Assembly (NCBI GenBank): GCA_018376005.1
Contig: JAHACE010000020.1
Span: 1 to 11,691 of the forward strand
Direction of reading: 5' to 3'
Source of the DNA: Atopobium sp.
GTDB lineage: Bacteria > Actinomycetota > Coriobacteriia > Coriobacteriales > Atopobiaceae
DNA: 11,691 nucleotides
Below, one piece after another: positions 1 through 7,062 of this stretch. Both the position numbers and the translations under genes were made by a program. Numbering within the stretch: the stretch's first letter is position 1; the number at the start of each line of letters is the position of its first letter. The notes beneath the pieces are model-generated. The model ran no database searches, was not told the DNA's origin, and was given only the letters and a program-made list of their open reading frames with translations.

Positions 1-839
1 GACATTGCATCTTTGATAGCAGCAGTAAGGTCTTCCCAGGTATGTACCTCTACCTTGTTAAAGGTAAGAATAGTGTCTCCGGCAGTAAGGCCTGAAATAG
101 CAGCAAGAGAGCCAGATTCAACAGAGCCCAGCTGAGCCTTATTCTGAGCAGCAGGAATGCCAACAAACATCAAAGAGCCAACAACCAGCACAAAGGCCAG
201 CGCAATATTGACTAGAGGTCCGCCCAAGATCATGAGCAAGCGTTTGGGAACATTTACACCAACATAGGTATGAGCCTTCTCTTGAGCAAAGAAATCATCA
301 GCGGACATCTGTGGAACACGAGGCTCCCCTGCTGCTGTAGAGCCTTCAAGCTCAAAGTTGTTACCACGATCATACTCACAGCGAAGCTCAGCGTCTCGCG
401 CAAGCGTCTGAAACGTGGTGTGCGCTAGCTCATCTGACTCTTTAACAAGCTCAATGGAGCCCCAGTCTGCAAGGGTGTACAGCAGATTGTAGGCGCGCTC
501 ATCCTCACAGTTAAGTTTTGCTGCAAGAGCGCCAACCTCAAGTGAACCCGCCTCTTGAACGCTCATCAGAGCTTGTGGAAGCAGCTCATCTAGCTCGCCT
601 TCCATACCGCAGATGCGCGTATAGCCACCAAAAAGAAGTGGAGTCACGCCAACCTCAGTACCATATTTTTTGCTCTTATGAGAAAGCTTGTACTTGAACG
701 GCATGCCCAAGAAAAACTCAGTTACACGGACGCCACACAGGCGAGCCATACCGTAATGACCAGCCTCGTGAACAAATACAAGGAGCGAGAGGACCAAGAG
801 TCCCCAAAAAATTGGTGAAAGAATAGCTATCAAATTCAC
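1..839 (-). CDS. rseP: RseP-type site-2 intramembrane zinc metalloprotease, 3' end outside window
   Basis: Membrane zinc protease of the S2P family, which cleaves membrane-spanning substrates such as anti-sigma factors and signal-peptide remnants. The start is a GTG at 839, seven bases after the dxr stop, with AGGA about six bases upstream. Translation gives a first hydrophobic segment (residues 3-23) running into HEAGH at 24-28, the zinc and catalytic motif. FGGY is at 70-73, GGPLVN (equivalent to the family GPxxN motif) at 206-211 opens a second membrane segment to about 228, and a PDZ domain begins near 235. The frame is open through base 1: 279 codons are visible and the rest of the PDZ domain, the final membrane segments and the LDG motif lie outside. 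The cytoplasmic stretch at about 80-195 is long, and part of it (about 88-132) reads like a winged helix. It is the last gene of the pyrH-to-rseP cluster. Identity is firm; the substrate is unknown. Confidence 0.93.
   Translation of the reverse strand, partial: MNLIAILSPIFWGLLVLSLLVFVHEAGHYGMARLCGVRVTEFFLGMPFKYKLSHKSKKYGTEVGVTPLLFGGYTRICGMEGELDELLPQALMSVQEAGSLEVGALAAKLNCEDERAYNLLYTLADWGSIELVKESDELAHTTFQTLARDAELRCEYDRGNNFELEGSTAAGEPRVPQMSADDFFAQEKAHTYVGVNVPKRLLMILGGPLVNIALAFVLVVGSLMFVGIPAAQNKAQLGSVESGSLAAISGLTAGDTILTFNKVEVHTWEDLTAAIKDAM
444..584 (-). other. Winged-helix-like insertion inside RseP
   Basis: Residues about 86-132 of RseP lie between the HEAGH motif and the second membrane segment. 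The segment is soluble and mostly helical in pattern. It includes a helix, a short GSLEVGALAAKL stretch like the first half of a helix-turn-helix, then a second helix (DERAYNLLYTLADWG) and a short strand (SIELV), which is the usual order for a winged helix. A charged region to about residue 190 follows. Other S2P proteins, such as Bacillus RasP, also carry extra sequence here, but I do not recall this fold being described. The fold is judged from residue pattern only. Confidence 0.45.
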
Positions 840-846
840 AAAATTC

Positions 847-2034
847 CTATCCCACAAAAGAACGGGCTAAAGCTCGTGCCTCTGCGTCTACAAGCGTCAA
901 TTGTTGAAGGTCTTCTACCCTTTGAACTTCAGAGGCATTCATAGTCTCAGCAACAATGCGCTCAATATCAAGAAATGAACATCTTCCTCGTCTAAATGCA
1001 TGGTTAGCAACTTCATTAGCTGCATTCATAATGCAAGGAAGCGTTCCTCCAACAGTTCCTGCATGACGAGCAAGAGCTAGGCATCCAAAGGTCTTCTCGT
1101 CAGCATAATCGCCTGTGAGAGGAGTGGTTTCTTGCCACTTAACCGGCTTTGCAATTGCAGGCCAACGATGTGGATAGCTCAGCGCAAACTGGATAGGCAG
1201 CCTCATATCAGAGGCTCCGAGCTGCGCTTTAACAGAGCCGTCAACAAACTCAACCATAGAGTGAATGCGACTCTGACGATGTACCAACACCTCAAGCTTA
1301 TCCATTGGAGTGTCAAAGAGGTGATGAGCTTCAATGAGCTCAAGACCCTTATTCATGAGCGTGGCGCAATCGATGGTAATCTTGGCACCCATCTTCCAGG
1401 TTGGATGTGCCAAGGCGTCGTCGGCCGAAACGTGTTTGAGCTGCTCGCGAGAATATCCGAAGAACGGACCACCAGAGCAGGTCAGCCAAATCCTCTGAAT
1501 ATCAGCAGGGTTCTCGCCAATAAGGCACTGGAAGATGGCGCTGTGCTCAGAATCAACGGGGATGAGCTGACCAGGCTTGACCAGAGGCATCAGGAGGTCT
1601 CCGCCAACAACAATTGACTCCTTGTTAGCGTAAGCCAGCACTTTGCCAGCCTTCACAGCGGCCAGACCAGCGTAAATGCCGGCCTCTCCCACCACTGCGT
1701 TGACTACGCAGTCAACCTCATCCAGCTCAGCAAGCGCCTGAACGGCCTCAGGGCCAAAGCTTGCTTTGCAGCCTTGAGGCAAGCTGTCGAGAAGAGCGTT
1801 GCCCTTGACACTTGCATCGGCAAAAGCAACGTATTTGCAGTTGAACTCAGTTGCTGCCTTCACTGCAAACTCAACCGACGACCTCACTGCAAGGGCTGCA
1901 ACCTCCACCTTTTGCGGAAAATGACGGCATACATCAAGCGTCTGCATACCCACAGAACCCGAAGCTCCAAGGACAGCAACACGCAGTGGCTCATGCCTTA
2001 CAGCACGAGGCGCGGTATCTTCAAAAATGCTCAA
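847..2034 (-). CDS. dxr: 1-deoxy-D-xylulose 5-phosphate reductoisomerase
   Basis: Cytosolic enzyme of the MEP isoprenoid pathway. It rearranges and reduces 1-deoxy-D-xylulose 5-phosphate to 2-C-methyl-D-erythritol 4-phosphate using NADPH and a divalent metal. The protein is 395 aa, normal for the family. GASGSVG at 23-29 is the NADPH-binding loop, ANKES is at 136-140, and metal ligands are D161 and E163 in DSEH plus E232 in NKGLE. SGG is at 187-189 and HPTWKMG at 210-216. The start is a TTG at 2034, supported by GGAG eight bases upstream; no in-frame ATG or GTG occurs before the NADPH motif, so a later start would remove it. It lies three bases after the cdsA stop and seven before the rseP start, so the genes are almost certainly co-transcribed. 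It supplies precursors for the product of uppS in the same cluster. Confidence 0.96.
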   Translation of the reverse strand: MSIFEDTAPRAVRHEPLRVAVLGASGSVGMQTLDVCRHFPQKVEVAALAVRSSVEFAVKAATEFNCKYVAFADASVKGNALLDSLPQGCKASFGPEAVQALAELDEVDCVVNAVVGEAGIYAGLAAVKAGKVLAYANKESIVVGGDLLMPLVKPGQLIPVDSEHSAIFQCLIGENPADIQRIWLTCSGGPFFGYSREQLKHVSADDALAHPTWKMGAKITIDCATLMNKGLELIEAHHLFDTPMDKLEVLVHRQSRIHSMVEFVDGSVKAQLGASDMRLPIQFALSYPHRWPAIAKPVKWQETTPLTGDYADEKTFGCLALARHAGTVGGTLPCIMNAANEVANHAFRRGRCSFLDIERIVAETMNASEVQRVEDLQQLTLVDAEARALARSFVG

Positions 2035-2037
2035 AAC

Positions 2038-3066
2038 CTATGCTCCAAACGGCAGCGCAATAGGTAGCTTGACCTGGCTAAAGAGCACGGCAAGCTGGAA
2101 GAGAAGAAACGCCGCCATAGTTCCAAAAATCATCGAATCGGTTCTATCAAGTAGTCCGCCATGACCAGGCATAATTGAACCAGAATCCTTGAGGCCCACT
2201 CCTCGCTTAATGCGAGACTCAAAGAGGTCTCCAACAACAGAGAAGATGCCTTCTGTTATGCCAAAGAGCAGTGCAAACAGTGGATTCATATTAATTGCAC
2301 CAAAAACTGCCATCAAGAACCACACAAGCATTGAACCTAAAAGACCACCGTAGAAGCCCTCCCAACTCTTATTAGGAGAAATTCTTGGCGCCAGTTTATG
2401 CTTGCCAAATTTAGATCCAAACAAATACGCAAATGAATCGTTAGCCCACACAGAGAGCATGACGGCAAGCGTAATCCAAGGAATAGAAAAACTTGGCTCT
2501 GTGGATCTCAGAAGCACTACCGTTGAAAGTGAAAGCGAGGTATACAGTGGTCCAAAAGCCGTAACTGCCACGTCTGCAAGGTTTGCTCGTGGTGTAAAAA
2601 CATACCAAAGTCCGCAAAGAATAATCAAAAGCAGAGAAAATACCAGAGGAAAGACGTGACCAAAGTACGCAATTATGGGAAAAATAAGCGAGAAGACAAG
2701 GCCAAGAGGCTCGTTTGGCATACGTCCGCCCATACGGCAAATATGGAAGAACTCAGAGCAGCAGAGCCATGCCATGCCAGCAATCAAAACAATAGTGGCT
2801 TCTTTGCCAACAAACAGCGCAGCAAGTACAATAGCTGCATAAACTACGCCAGACAGAGTCCTTGTCAAAAGCTTCTCGGTAACGCCACGAACTCGCTGAC
2901 CCATAAGGTTACCAGCGGATCGTTGCAGCTCTTTAAGTGAGCGACGAATCTCCAGCTTTTCAATCTGTCTATCAATTCCAACGCTACCTGTTTCTTCAGG
3001 ATTAGGCTGAGCATCAGCAGGAATCCTAGAGGTAGGCCTTTTGGAATCGCGCGTATTGTCCACCAC
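2038..3066 (-). CDS. cdsA: Phosphatidate cytidylyltransferase (CDP-diacylglycerol synthase)
   Basis: Integral membrane enzyme that makes CDP-diacylglycerol from phosphatidic acid and CTP, the branch point for phospholipid synthesis. The C-terminal region at residues 284-310 fits the full family signature: SRIKR, then KDSGS, then PGHGGLLDRTD. Several hydrophobic membrane segments precede it from about residue 73 onward. At 342 aa it is longer than typical 270-290 aa members because of a polar, charged N-terminal extension of about 65 residues, presumably cytoplasmic. The start is a GTG at 3066 that shares its G with the uppS TAG stop; GGAGGAG lies seven bases upstream. A second GTG directly follows and could also be used. 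One-base overlap with uppS and a three-base gap to dxr indicate one operon. Confidence 0.95.
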   Translation of the reverse strand: MVDNTRDSKRPTSRIPADAQPNPEETGSVGIDRQIEKLEIRRSLKELQRSAGNLMGQRVRGVTEKLLTRTLSGVVYAAIVLAALFVGKEATIVLIAGMAWLCCSEFFHICRMGGRMPNEPLGLVFSLIFPIIAYFGHVFPLVFSLLLIILCGLWYVFTPRANLADVAVTAFGPLYTSLSLSTVVLLRSTEPSFSIPWITLAVMLSVWANDSFAYLFGSKFGKHKLAPRISPNKSWEGFYGGLLGSMLVWFLMAVFGAINMNPLFALLFGITEGIFSVVGDLFESRIKRGVGLKDSGSIMPGHGGLLDRTDSMIFGTMAAFLLFQLAVLFSQVKLPIALPFGA

Positions 3067-3845
3067 TATTTCACTCCTCCGAATCGCCTTTCGCGACCCT
3101 GATAGTCCTTAATGGCGCGCAAAAAATCCCACTTAGAGAAGTCAGGCCAGTAAGTTTGCGTGACATACAGCTCCGAGTAAGCCAGCTGCCATAGCAAATA
3201 GTTAGAAAGCCTCAGCTCTCCTGACGTACGAATCAACAGGTCTGGATCAGGAAGACCTGCCGTATAGAGATTCTTCTCAAAATCTGCTGGAGTCACCGAG
3301 TCAGCAGACACGGTGCCCTCAGCAATTTGATGAGCGAGAAGAACAGCTGCCCTAGTTAGCTCTGCACGAGAGCCATAGTTAACAGCCAGCGCAAACGTCA
3401 TACCAGTGTTTTGCGCAGTCTCATCAAGTCCGCGCTGGAAGGTCTTGCGGGTCTTCTCTGGCAAAGCCTCAAGGTCACCAAAGAAACGCAGCTTAACGTT
3501 CTCTTGGTGGAATAGTGGAAGCTCTTTAAGAAGCGTCTCTGCAAACAGACGCATGAGCAAGTCAACCTCACGCTGAGGACGTTTCCAGTTTTCTGTGGAG
3601 AATGCATAAACTGACAAAACGTCCAATCCAAGGCGCACACTTGTAGTAACAGCCTCGCGCAAAGAAAGAACGCCGGCCTTATGACCTTCGGTTCTGTCAA
3701 GTCCGCGAGCCGTAGCCCATCTACCGTTTCCATCCATAATGATGGAAACGTGAGACGGAATAGTTTCTAAATTGATATCAGAAAGACTGATATCTTCTGG
3801 TGCGTCAGAGAAATACTGGACGAGCTTGTCTGTATCAAACTGCAC
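3066..3845 (-). CDS. uppS: Isoprenyl (undecaprenyl) diphosphate synthase, cis-type
   Basis: Cis-prenyltransferase that adds isopentenyl diphosphate units to farnesyl diphosphate, giving the long carrier lipid used in cell-wall synthesis. The protein is 259 aa. MDGNGRWA at 37-44 contains the catalytic and metal-binding Asp38. GHKAG is at 54-58, YAFSTENWKRP at 80-90 and RTSGELRLSN at 206-215, with the conserved SELYV around 224-228; all hallmark motifs are present. The first 30 residues are a non-conserved tail. The start is GTG at 3845, immediately after the frr TAA with no gap, and GGAG lies six bases upstream inside the frr end. Product chain length (C55 versus C50) cannot be told from sequence alone. 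In many Actinobacteria this gene sits elsewhere; the frr-uppS-cdsA order here resembles Firmicutes and Proteobacteria. Confidence 0.95.
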   Translation of the reverse strand: MQFDTDKLVQYFSDAPEDISLSDINLETIPSHVSIIMDGNGRWATARGLDRTEGHKAGVLSLREAVTTSVRLGLDVLSVYAFSTENWKRPQREVDLLMRLFAETLLKELPLFHQENVKLRFFGDLEALPEKTRKTFQRGLDETAQNTGMTFALAVNYGSRAELTRAAVLLAHQIAEGTVSADSVTPADFEKNLYTAGLPDPDLLIRTSGELRLSNYLLWQLAYSELYVTQTYWPDFSKWDFLRAIKDYQGRERRFGGVK

Positions 3846-4391
3846 TTAAATCTCCATGATTTCTGAAGTCTTGGTCTTAAGAAGAGACTCAATCTGTGCA
3901 ATATAGGTATCGGTCAACTTCTGAATACCGTTCTTCTCGCGCTTCTGATCGTCCTCAGACAGCTCCTCATCGCGCTCAATCTTGCCATTAACGTCACGAC
4001 GGACGTTACGAACAGCTACGCGAGCTTCCTCAGCAATCTGAGAGCACTCTTTAGCAAGCTCACGACGGCGCTCCTCGGTTGGCATTGGGAAAGGAAGCCT
4101 GATAGCAGAGCCATCATTAGATGGAGTAATACCAAGGTCAGAAGTCTCAATGGCCTTCTCGATGCTCTTTAGAGCAGTCTTATCCCATGGCTCAACAAGC
4201 AGCATAGATGCCTCAGGAACCTTGATAGCTGCAAGCTGAGAAATTGGGGTTGGCTGGCCATAGTAGTCTACCTTGATGTGATCAAGCGCATGTGGATTTG
4301 CACGACCAGTACGAACACGACCAAAGTTATTCTTAAGTGCCTCGATGCACTTCTCCATAGACTGCTTAGCTTTATCAGAATGAACGCTCAT
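3846..4391 (-). CDS. frr: Ribosome recycling factor
   Basis: Acts with EF-G to split the post-termination ribosome so that its subunits can be reused. The protein is 181 aa, close to the normal 185. The N-terminal part has the expected RTGRANP segment near residues 27-33 and a hydrophobic beta domain (residues about 35-105, with VEPWDK and NDGSAIRLPFP). A long charged helix follows and includes RRDVNGKIE, the typical three-helix-bundle arm. The start is ATG at 4391 in a TAATG arrangement with the pyrH stop, sharing one base, with GGAGGAC a few bases upstream. Close coupling to pyrH is widespread in bacteria. Nothing unusual is seen. Confidence 0.97.
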   Translation of the reverse strand: MSVHSDKAKQSMEKCIEALKNNFGRVRTGRANPHALDHIKVDYYGQPTPISQLAAIKVPEASMLLVEPWDKTALKSIEKAIETSDLGITPSNDGSAIRLPFPMPTEERRRELAKECSQIAEEARVAVRNVRRDVNGKIERDEELSEDDQKREKNGIQKLTDTYIAQIESLLKTKTSEIMEI

Positions 4392-5140
4392 TAGTCCTCC
4401 TCAACGACAGTAGTACCGACTTCTTCTCCGGAAATTGCCTTCATGAAAACGCCTTCAGACTGCATGTCAAATACAAGAATTGGCATCTTATTATCTTTGC
4501 ACAGCGCAATTGCTGCAGCGTCCATAACCTTAAGTTCTTTGGCGAGAACATCTTTGTAGGTGACAGTGTCAAACTTAACTGCATCTGCGTGGGTAACAGG
4601 ATCGCAGTCGTAAATACCATCTACCTTTGTGGCCTTCATCAGAGCCTCTGCACCAATCTCGCAAGCGCGAAGAGCTGCAGCAGTATCAGTGGTGAAGTAA
4701 GGGTTACCGGTACCTGCAGCAAAGATGACAATACGGCCCTTCTCAAGGTGCCTAATAGCACGACGGCGAATATAAGGCTCTGCAACCTGAGCCATGGAAA
4801 TTGCACTCATAACACGGCAATCCATGCCATTGCGCTCAAAACAATCCTGGAGCGAGAGAGCGTTGATTACTGTTGCAAGCATGCCCATGTTATCGCCTTG
4901 AGCACGATCCATGCCAGCTGCTGCCTGAGAAACGCCTCTAAAGATGTTTCCGCCACCAACAACAATGGCAACCTGAACGCCAGACTCCCAGACAGGCTTA
5001 ATTTCTTTAGCGAGCATTTCTGGAATTGAAGGGTCAATACCAAAGGATTGCTCACCCATCAATGCTTCACCAGAAAGCTTTAAAAGTACTCTTTTGTATT
5101 TAGCTGAAGACAAAGCTTCCTCGCTCTCTCTGTTTGCCAT
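4391..5140 (-). CDS. pyrH: UMP kinase
   Basis: Bacterial amino-acid-kinase-fold UMP kinase, phosphorylating UMP to UDP with ATP in pyrimidine nucleotide synthesis. Using the ATG at 5140 gives 249 aa, close to the family norm, with KLSGEAL at 21-27, GGGNIFRG at 62-69, GNPYFTTDTAAALRA at 145-159 and KVDGIYDCDP at 172-181. A longer reading from a TTG at 5224 is possible but would translate the terminator hairpin and add 28 residues unlike the family, so it is rejected. No Shine-Dalgarno sequence precedes 5140. A -10-like TAAAAT lies ten bases upstream, so the mRNA may be leaderless. It is the first gene after the tsf terminator and heads the cluster with frr. Confidence 0.96.
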   Translation of the reverse strand: MANRESEEALSSAKYKRVLLKLSGEALMGEQSFGIDPSIPEMLAKEIKPVWESGVQVAIVVGGGNIFRGVSQAAAGMDRAQGDNMGMLATVINALSLQDCFERNGMDCRVMSAISMAQVAEPYIRRRAIRHLEKGRIVIFAAGTGNPYFTTDTAAALRACEIGAEALMKATKVDGIYDCDPVTHADAVKFDTVTYKDVLAKELKVMDAAAIALCKDNKMPILVFDMQSEGVFMKAISGEEVGTTVVEED

Positions 5141-5150
5141 AGTTGTAATA

Positions 5151-5156
5151 ATTTTA
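5151..5156 (-). promoter_or_regulatory. Possible -10 element of a pyrH promoter
   Basis: On the minus strand this reads TAAAAT, five of six matches to the sigma-70-type consensus TATAAT, and it lies between the tsf terminator and pyrH. The expected transcription start, about seven bases downstream, would fall only some three to five bases before the pyrH ATG. No good -35 hexamer is visible at 16-18 bases spacing (the best is TGCAAA, three of six), so this is a weak call that rests on position and on the absence of a ribosome binding site. Confidence 0.35.
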
Positions 5157-5191
5157 ACAAACGACACCGTAAGTTTTGCAGGAATCACGGT

Positions 5192-5222
5192 AAAAAAAGA
5201 GCCGGTTGAAGACAACCGGCTC
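5192..5222 (-). terminator. Intrinsic (Rho-independent) terminator after tsf
   Basis: A perfect 10-bp GC-rich stem: 5199-5208 pairs with 5213-5222 (arms GAGCCGGTTG and CAACCGGCTC) around a 4-base loop. On the minus strand it is followed by seven T residues at 5198-5192. The T-run lies on the minus-strand exit side only, so it stops leftward transcription. It begins 23 bases after the tsf stop codon and ends the rpsB-tsf unit before pyrH. Confidence 0.93.
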
Positions 5223-5244
5223 AAAATAATTGAAGTAAAAAGTC

Positions 5245-6117
5245 TTACTCTTCACCAAAAGCAAAACGTACGAAGCTGACAATCTTAACCTCGTCGTCAA
5301 CCTTCTTGGAGAGCAGCTTTGCGTACTCAGAAATGGTCATATCTGGGTCCTTAACAAATGCCTGCTCAGTAAGGACATACTCCTTGTAGTACTTCTCGAG
5401 ACGACCATAAGCCATCTTCTCCTGAATAGCCTCAGGCTTGCCAGACTCAGCAGCCTGTGCCTTGTAAATGGAGAGCTCGTGATCAACGATGTCCTGTGGA
5501 ACATCCTCACGGCGAGCAGCAACTGGAGCAGCTGCAGCTACCTGCATTGCAACGTCGTGTGCAAAGTTCTTGAAGTCCTGAGACTCAGCGGTCTCTGGCT
5601 TGTTGAACTCAAAGGTAACAATGTCAGCAAGCTTGCCACCAAGGTGGATGTAGCTAGCAAGTGCACCGTTTGCAGCCTCAACACGCTGGAAACGAAGAAC
5701 GCGCATGTTCTCGCCGATGTTGTGGATCTTATCGGTGATTGCCTCGTCAACGGTCTCGTCGCCAAGCTTAGCAGTCTTGAGCTCCTCAACGTCAGCTGGG
5801 TTGCTCTCAACAACAACTGCAGCAAGATCGCCAGCAAATCCGGTGAACTGTGGGTTAGTACCAACAAAGTCAGTCTCACAGGAAAGCTCAAGAATTGCGC
5901 CAGTCTTGCCGTCTGGGCTGATGAAGGTAGCAATGGTACCCTCGTTGGTGTCACGACCAGCACGCTTAACTGCCTTAGCAACGCCCATAGTACGAAGAAT
6001 ATCTACTGCCTTCTCAATATCGCCCTCAGCCTCGACGAGTGCCTTCTTGCACTCCATCATAGGAGAGCTGGTCATATCACGAAGCTGCTTAACAAGTGCT
6101 GCGGTAATCTCTGCCAT
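5245..6117 (-). CDS. tsf: Translation elongation factor Ts
   Basis: Guanine-nucleotide exchange factor that regenerates EF-Tu-GTP. The protein is 290 aa, a normal length. The N-terminal UBA-like domain (residues 1-55) includes LRDMTSSPMMECKKAL and is followed by RAGRDTNEG. CETDFV at 80-85 is the conserved TDFV motif whose Asp and Phe contact EF-Tu and displace the nucleotide-bound magnesium. The rest is the two-lobed core and a C-terminal helical module (VLTEQAFVKDP). The start is ATG at 6117 with a strong GGGAGG about five bases upstream. It lies 55 bases after rpsB, the near-universal partner gene, and the intrinsic terminator at 5192-5222 follows directly. Confidence 0.98.
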   Translation of the reverse strand: MAEITAALVKQLRDMTSSPMMECKKALVEAEGDIEKAVDILRTMGVAKAVKRAGRDTNEGTIATFISPDGKTGAILELSCETDFVGTNPQFTGFAGDLAAVVVESNPADVEELKTAKLGDETVDEAITDKIHNIGENMRVLRFQRVEAANGALASYIHLGGKLADIVTFEFNKPETAESQDFKNFAHDVAMQVAAAAPVAARREDVPQDIVDHELSIYKAQAAESGKPEAIQEKMAYGRLEKYYKEYVLTEQAFVKDPDMTISEYAKLLSKKVDDEVKIVSFVRFAFGEE

Positions 6118-6172
6118 GTTTTCCTCCCAAAAATCTACTGAATAACTAAATTATTTGACCCGTTGCTAAGAG

Positions 6173-6913
6173 TTACTCAGCAGCTGGGGTCTCGGACTCA
6201 GCGCCCATCTCTTCAGCAGAAATCTGCTCCTTGCCGCTACCTGCAAGAATTGCGTCTGCAGCAAGCTGGCACATAAGAGAAATGGAACGAATAGCATCGT
6301 CATTTGCAGGAATGCCGTAATCAACAACATCTGGATCAGAGTTGGTGTCAAGCAGGGAGACAACTGGAATGTGAAGACGGTTTGCCTCACGGATTGCGTT
6401 CTCTTCACGCTTGGAATCAACAACAAAGAGAGCCTGTGGAAGAGAAGTCATATCACGGACGCCACCGAGGTTAAGCTGAAGCTTCAGAAGCTCCTTGTTC
6501 TTAAGAGCCTGCTCCTTCTTAGGAAGAGTTGCCATACGGCCATCCTCTACCATTGCCTCAAGCTCCTCAAGGCGCTTGATGCGGGAACGCATGGTGACAA
6601 AGTTGGTGAGCATACCGCCAAGCCAACGCTGGTTGATGTAAGGCATGTTTGCACGAGCTGCCTCAGTAGCGATTGGCTCCTGAGCCTGCTTCTTGGTACC
6701 GACGAAGAGAACGCGGCCACCCTTAGATGCAACATTCTTCAGGAAAGTGTAAGCAGCGTCTGCGCCAAGCATGGTCTGCTTAAGGTCAAGAATATAAATG
6801 CCGTTGCGCTCACCAAAGATGTATGGCTTCATCTTAGGGTTCCAACGACGAGTCTGGTGACCATAGTGGCAACCAGCATCCAGAAGAGTCTGAATAGTAA
6901 TCTTTGCAGCCAT
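6173..6913 (-). CDS. rpsB: 30S ribosomal protein S2
   Basis: Small-subunit ribosomal protein on the solvent side of the 30S head-body junction, needed for S1 binding where S1 exists. From the ATG at 6913 it is 246 aa. The N-terminus has GCHYGHQTRRWNPKMKPYIFG, then ERNGIYILDL, then FVGTKKQA and NQRWLGGMLTN, all diagnostic; the acidic, Ala/Glu-rich tail is usual. Two starts are plausible. ATG 6913 has GGAGGT four bases upstream and matches S2 proteins that begin M-x-x-x-I; ATG 6925 adds only MEVK and has its own GGAGGAA upstream. I prefer 6913. A 140-base spacer with inverted repeats separates it from xerC, so it probably has its own promoter, although no convincing one was found. Confidence 0.97.
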   Translation of the reverse strand: MAAKITIQTLLDAGCHYGHQTRRWNPKMKPYIFGERNGIYILDLKQTMLGADAAYTFLKNVASKGGRVLFVGTKKQAQEPIATEAARANMPYINQRWLGGMLTNFVTMRSRIKRLEELEAMVEDGRMATLPKKEQALKNKELLKLQLNLGGVRDMTSLPQALFVVDSKREENAIREANRLHIPVVSLLDTNSDPDVVDYGIPANDDAIRSISLMCQLAADAILAGSGKEQISAEEMGAESETPAAE

Positions 6914-6938
6914 TTTTACCTCCATTGGTTGTTCCTCC
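6914..6938 (-). promoter_or_regulatory. Tandem ribosome binding sites and two starts for rpsB
   Basis: On the minus strand GGAGGAA (6938-6932) precedes an ATG at 6925 by seven bases. That ATG opens the codons ATG GAG GTA AAA ATG. The second Shine-Dalgarno, GGAGGT, is therefore embedded in the first three codons of the upstream start and serves the ATG at 6913. The first start would give a protein only four residues longer. Confidence 0.6.
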
Positions 6939-7015
6939 GTACGAGTTCAAGCCTTGTTAAAACCACCCAACACCTGGCTTAGCGTTAGGCACCACGGCAA
7001 ACAAGTAGTCGTACG
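6938..7015 (-). promoter_or_regulatory. Possible structured rpsB leader with an arm next to the ribosome binding site
   Basis: The xerC-rpsB spacer contains CGTACGA (minus strand, 7015-7009) and its exact complement TCGTACG (6944-6938), 64 bases apart. The second arm touches the first G of the upstream GGAGG site, so pairing could affect access to it. A weaker inner pair, AAGCC with GGCTT, also fits. S2 is known to autoregulate rpsB-tsf in some bacteria, but no known S2-leader consensus was recognised here, and a 7-bp match may be chance. Confidence 0.3.
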
Positions 7016-7025
7016 TGCGATTTTG

Positions 7026-7062
7026 TGCTGTTTGGTAACAGCATGTTGTGCTTCTACACAAC
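7026..7062. repeat. Two adjacent perfect hairpins at the end of xerC
   Basis: Hairpin one is TGCTGTT (7026-7032), a four-base loop and AACAGCA (7037-7043). Hairpin two is GTTGTG (7045-7050), a six-base loop and CACAAC (7057-7062). The xerC stop codon (7054-7056) lies in the loop of the second. Neither has a T-run in either direction, so they are not classical intrinsic terminators; they could be weak, U-less terminators or mRNA 3'-end stabilisers for the trmFO-xerC transcript. Confidence 0.5.

Noticed and set aside
5141..5224. A 28-residue N-terminal extension of pyrH from a TTG at 5224
   Set aside because: It would translate the tsf terminator hairpin and T-run, has no family similarity, and the ATG at 5140 gives the usual UMP kinase length.
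5479..6141. Long plus-strand open frame (220 codons) opposite tsf
   Set aside because: It is antisense to a certain gene and its composition (Leu, Ser, Asn rich, no motif) is what the complement of tsf codons gives; no ribosome binding site or domain was seen.
6118..6172. Attenuator or promoter between rpsB and tsf
   Set aside because: Only a weak 5-bp AT palindrome was found; nothing beyond the tsf ribosome binding site can be supported.
6371..6982. Plus-strand open frame (203 codons) opposite rpsB
   Set aside because: Shadow of the S2 gene with no recognisable domain; it also crosses the rpsB ribosome binding sites.
7026..7062. Intrinsic terminator after xerC
   Set aside because: The stems are real but there is no T-run on either exit side, so it is recorded only as hairpins of unknown role.
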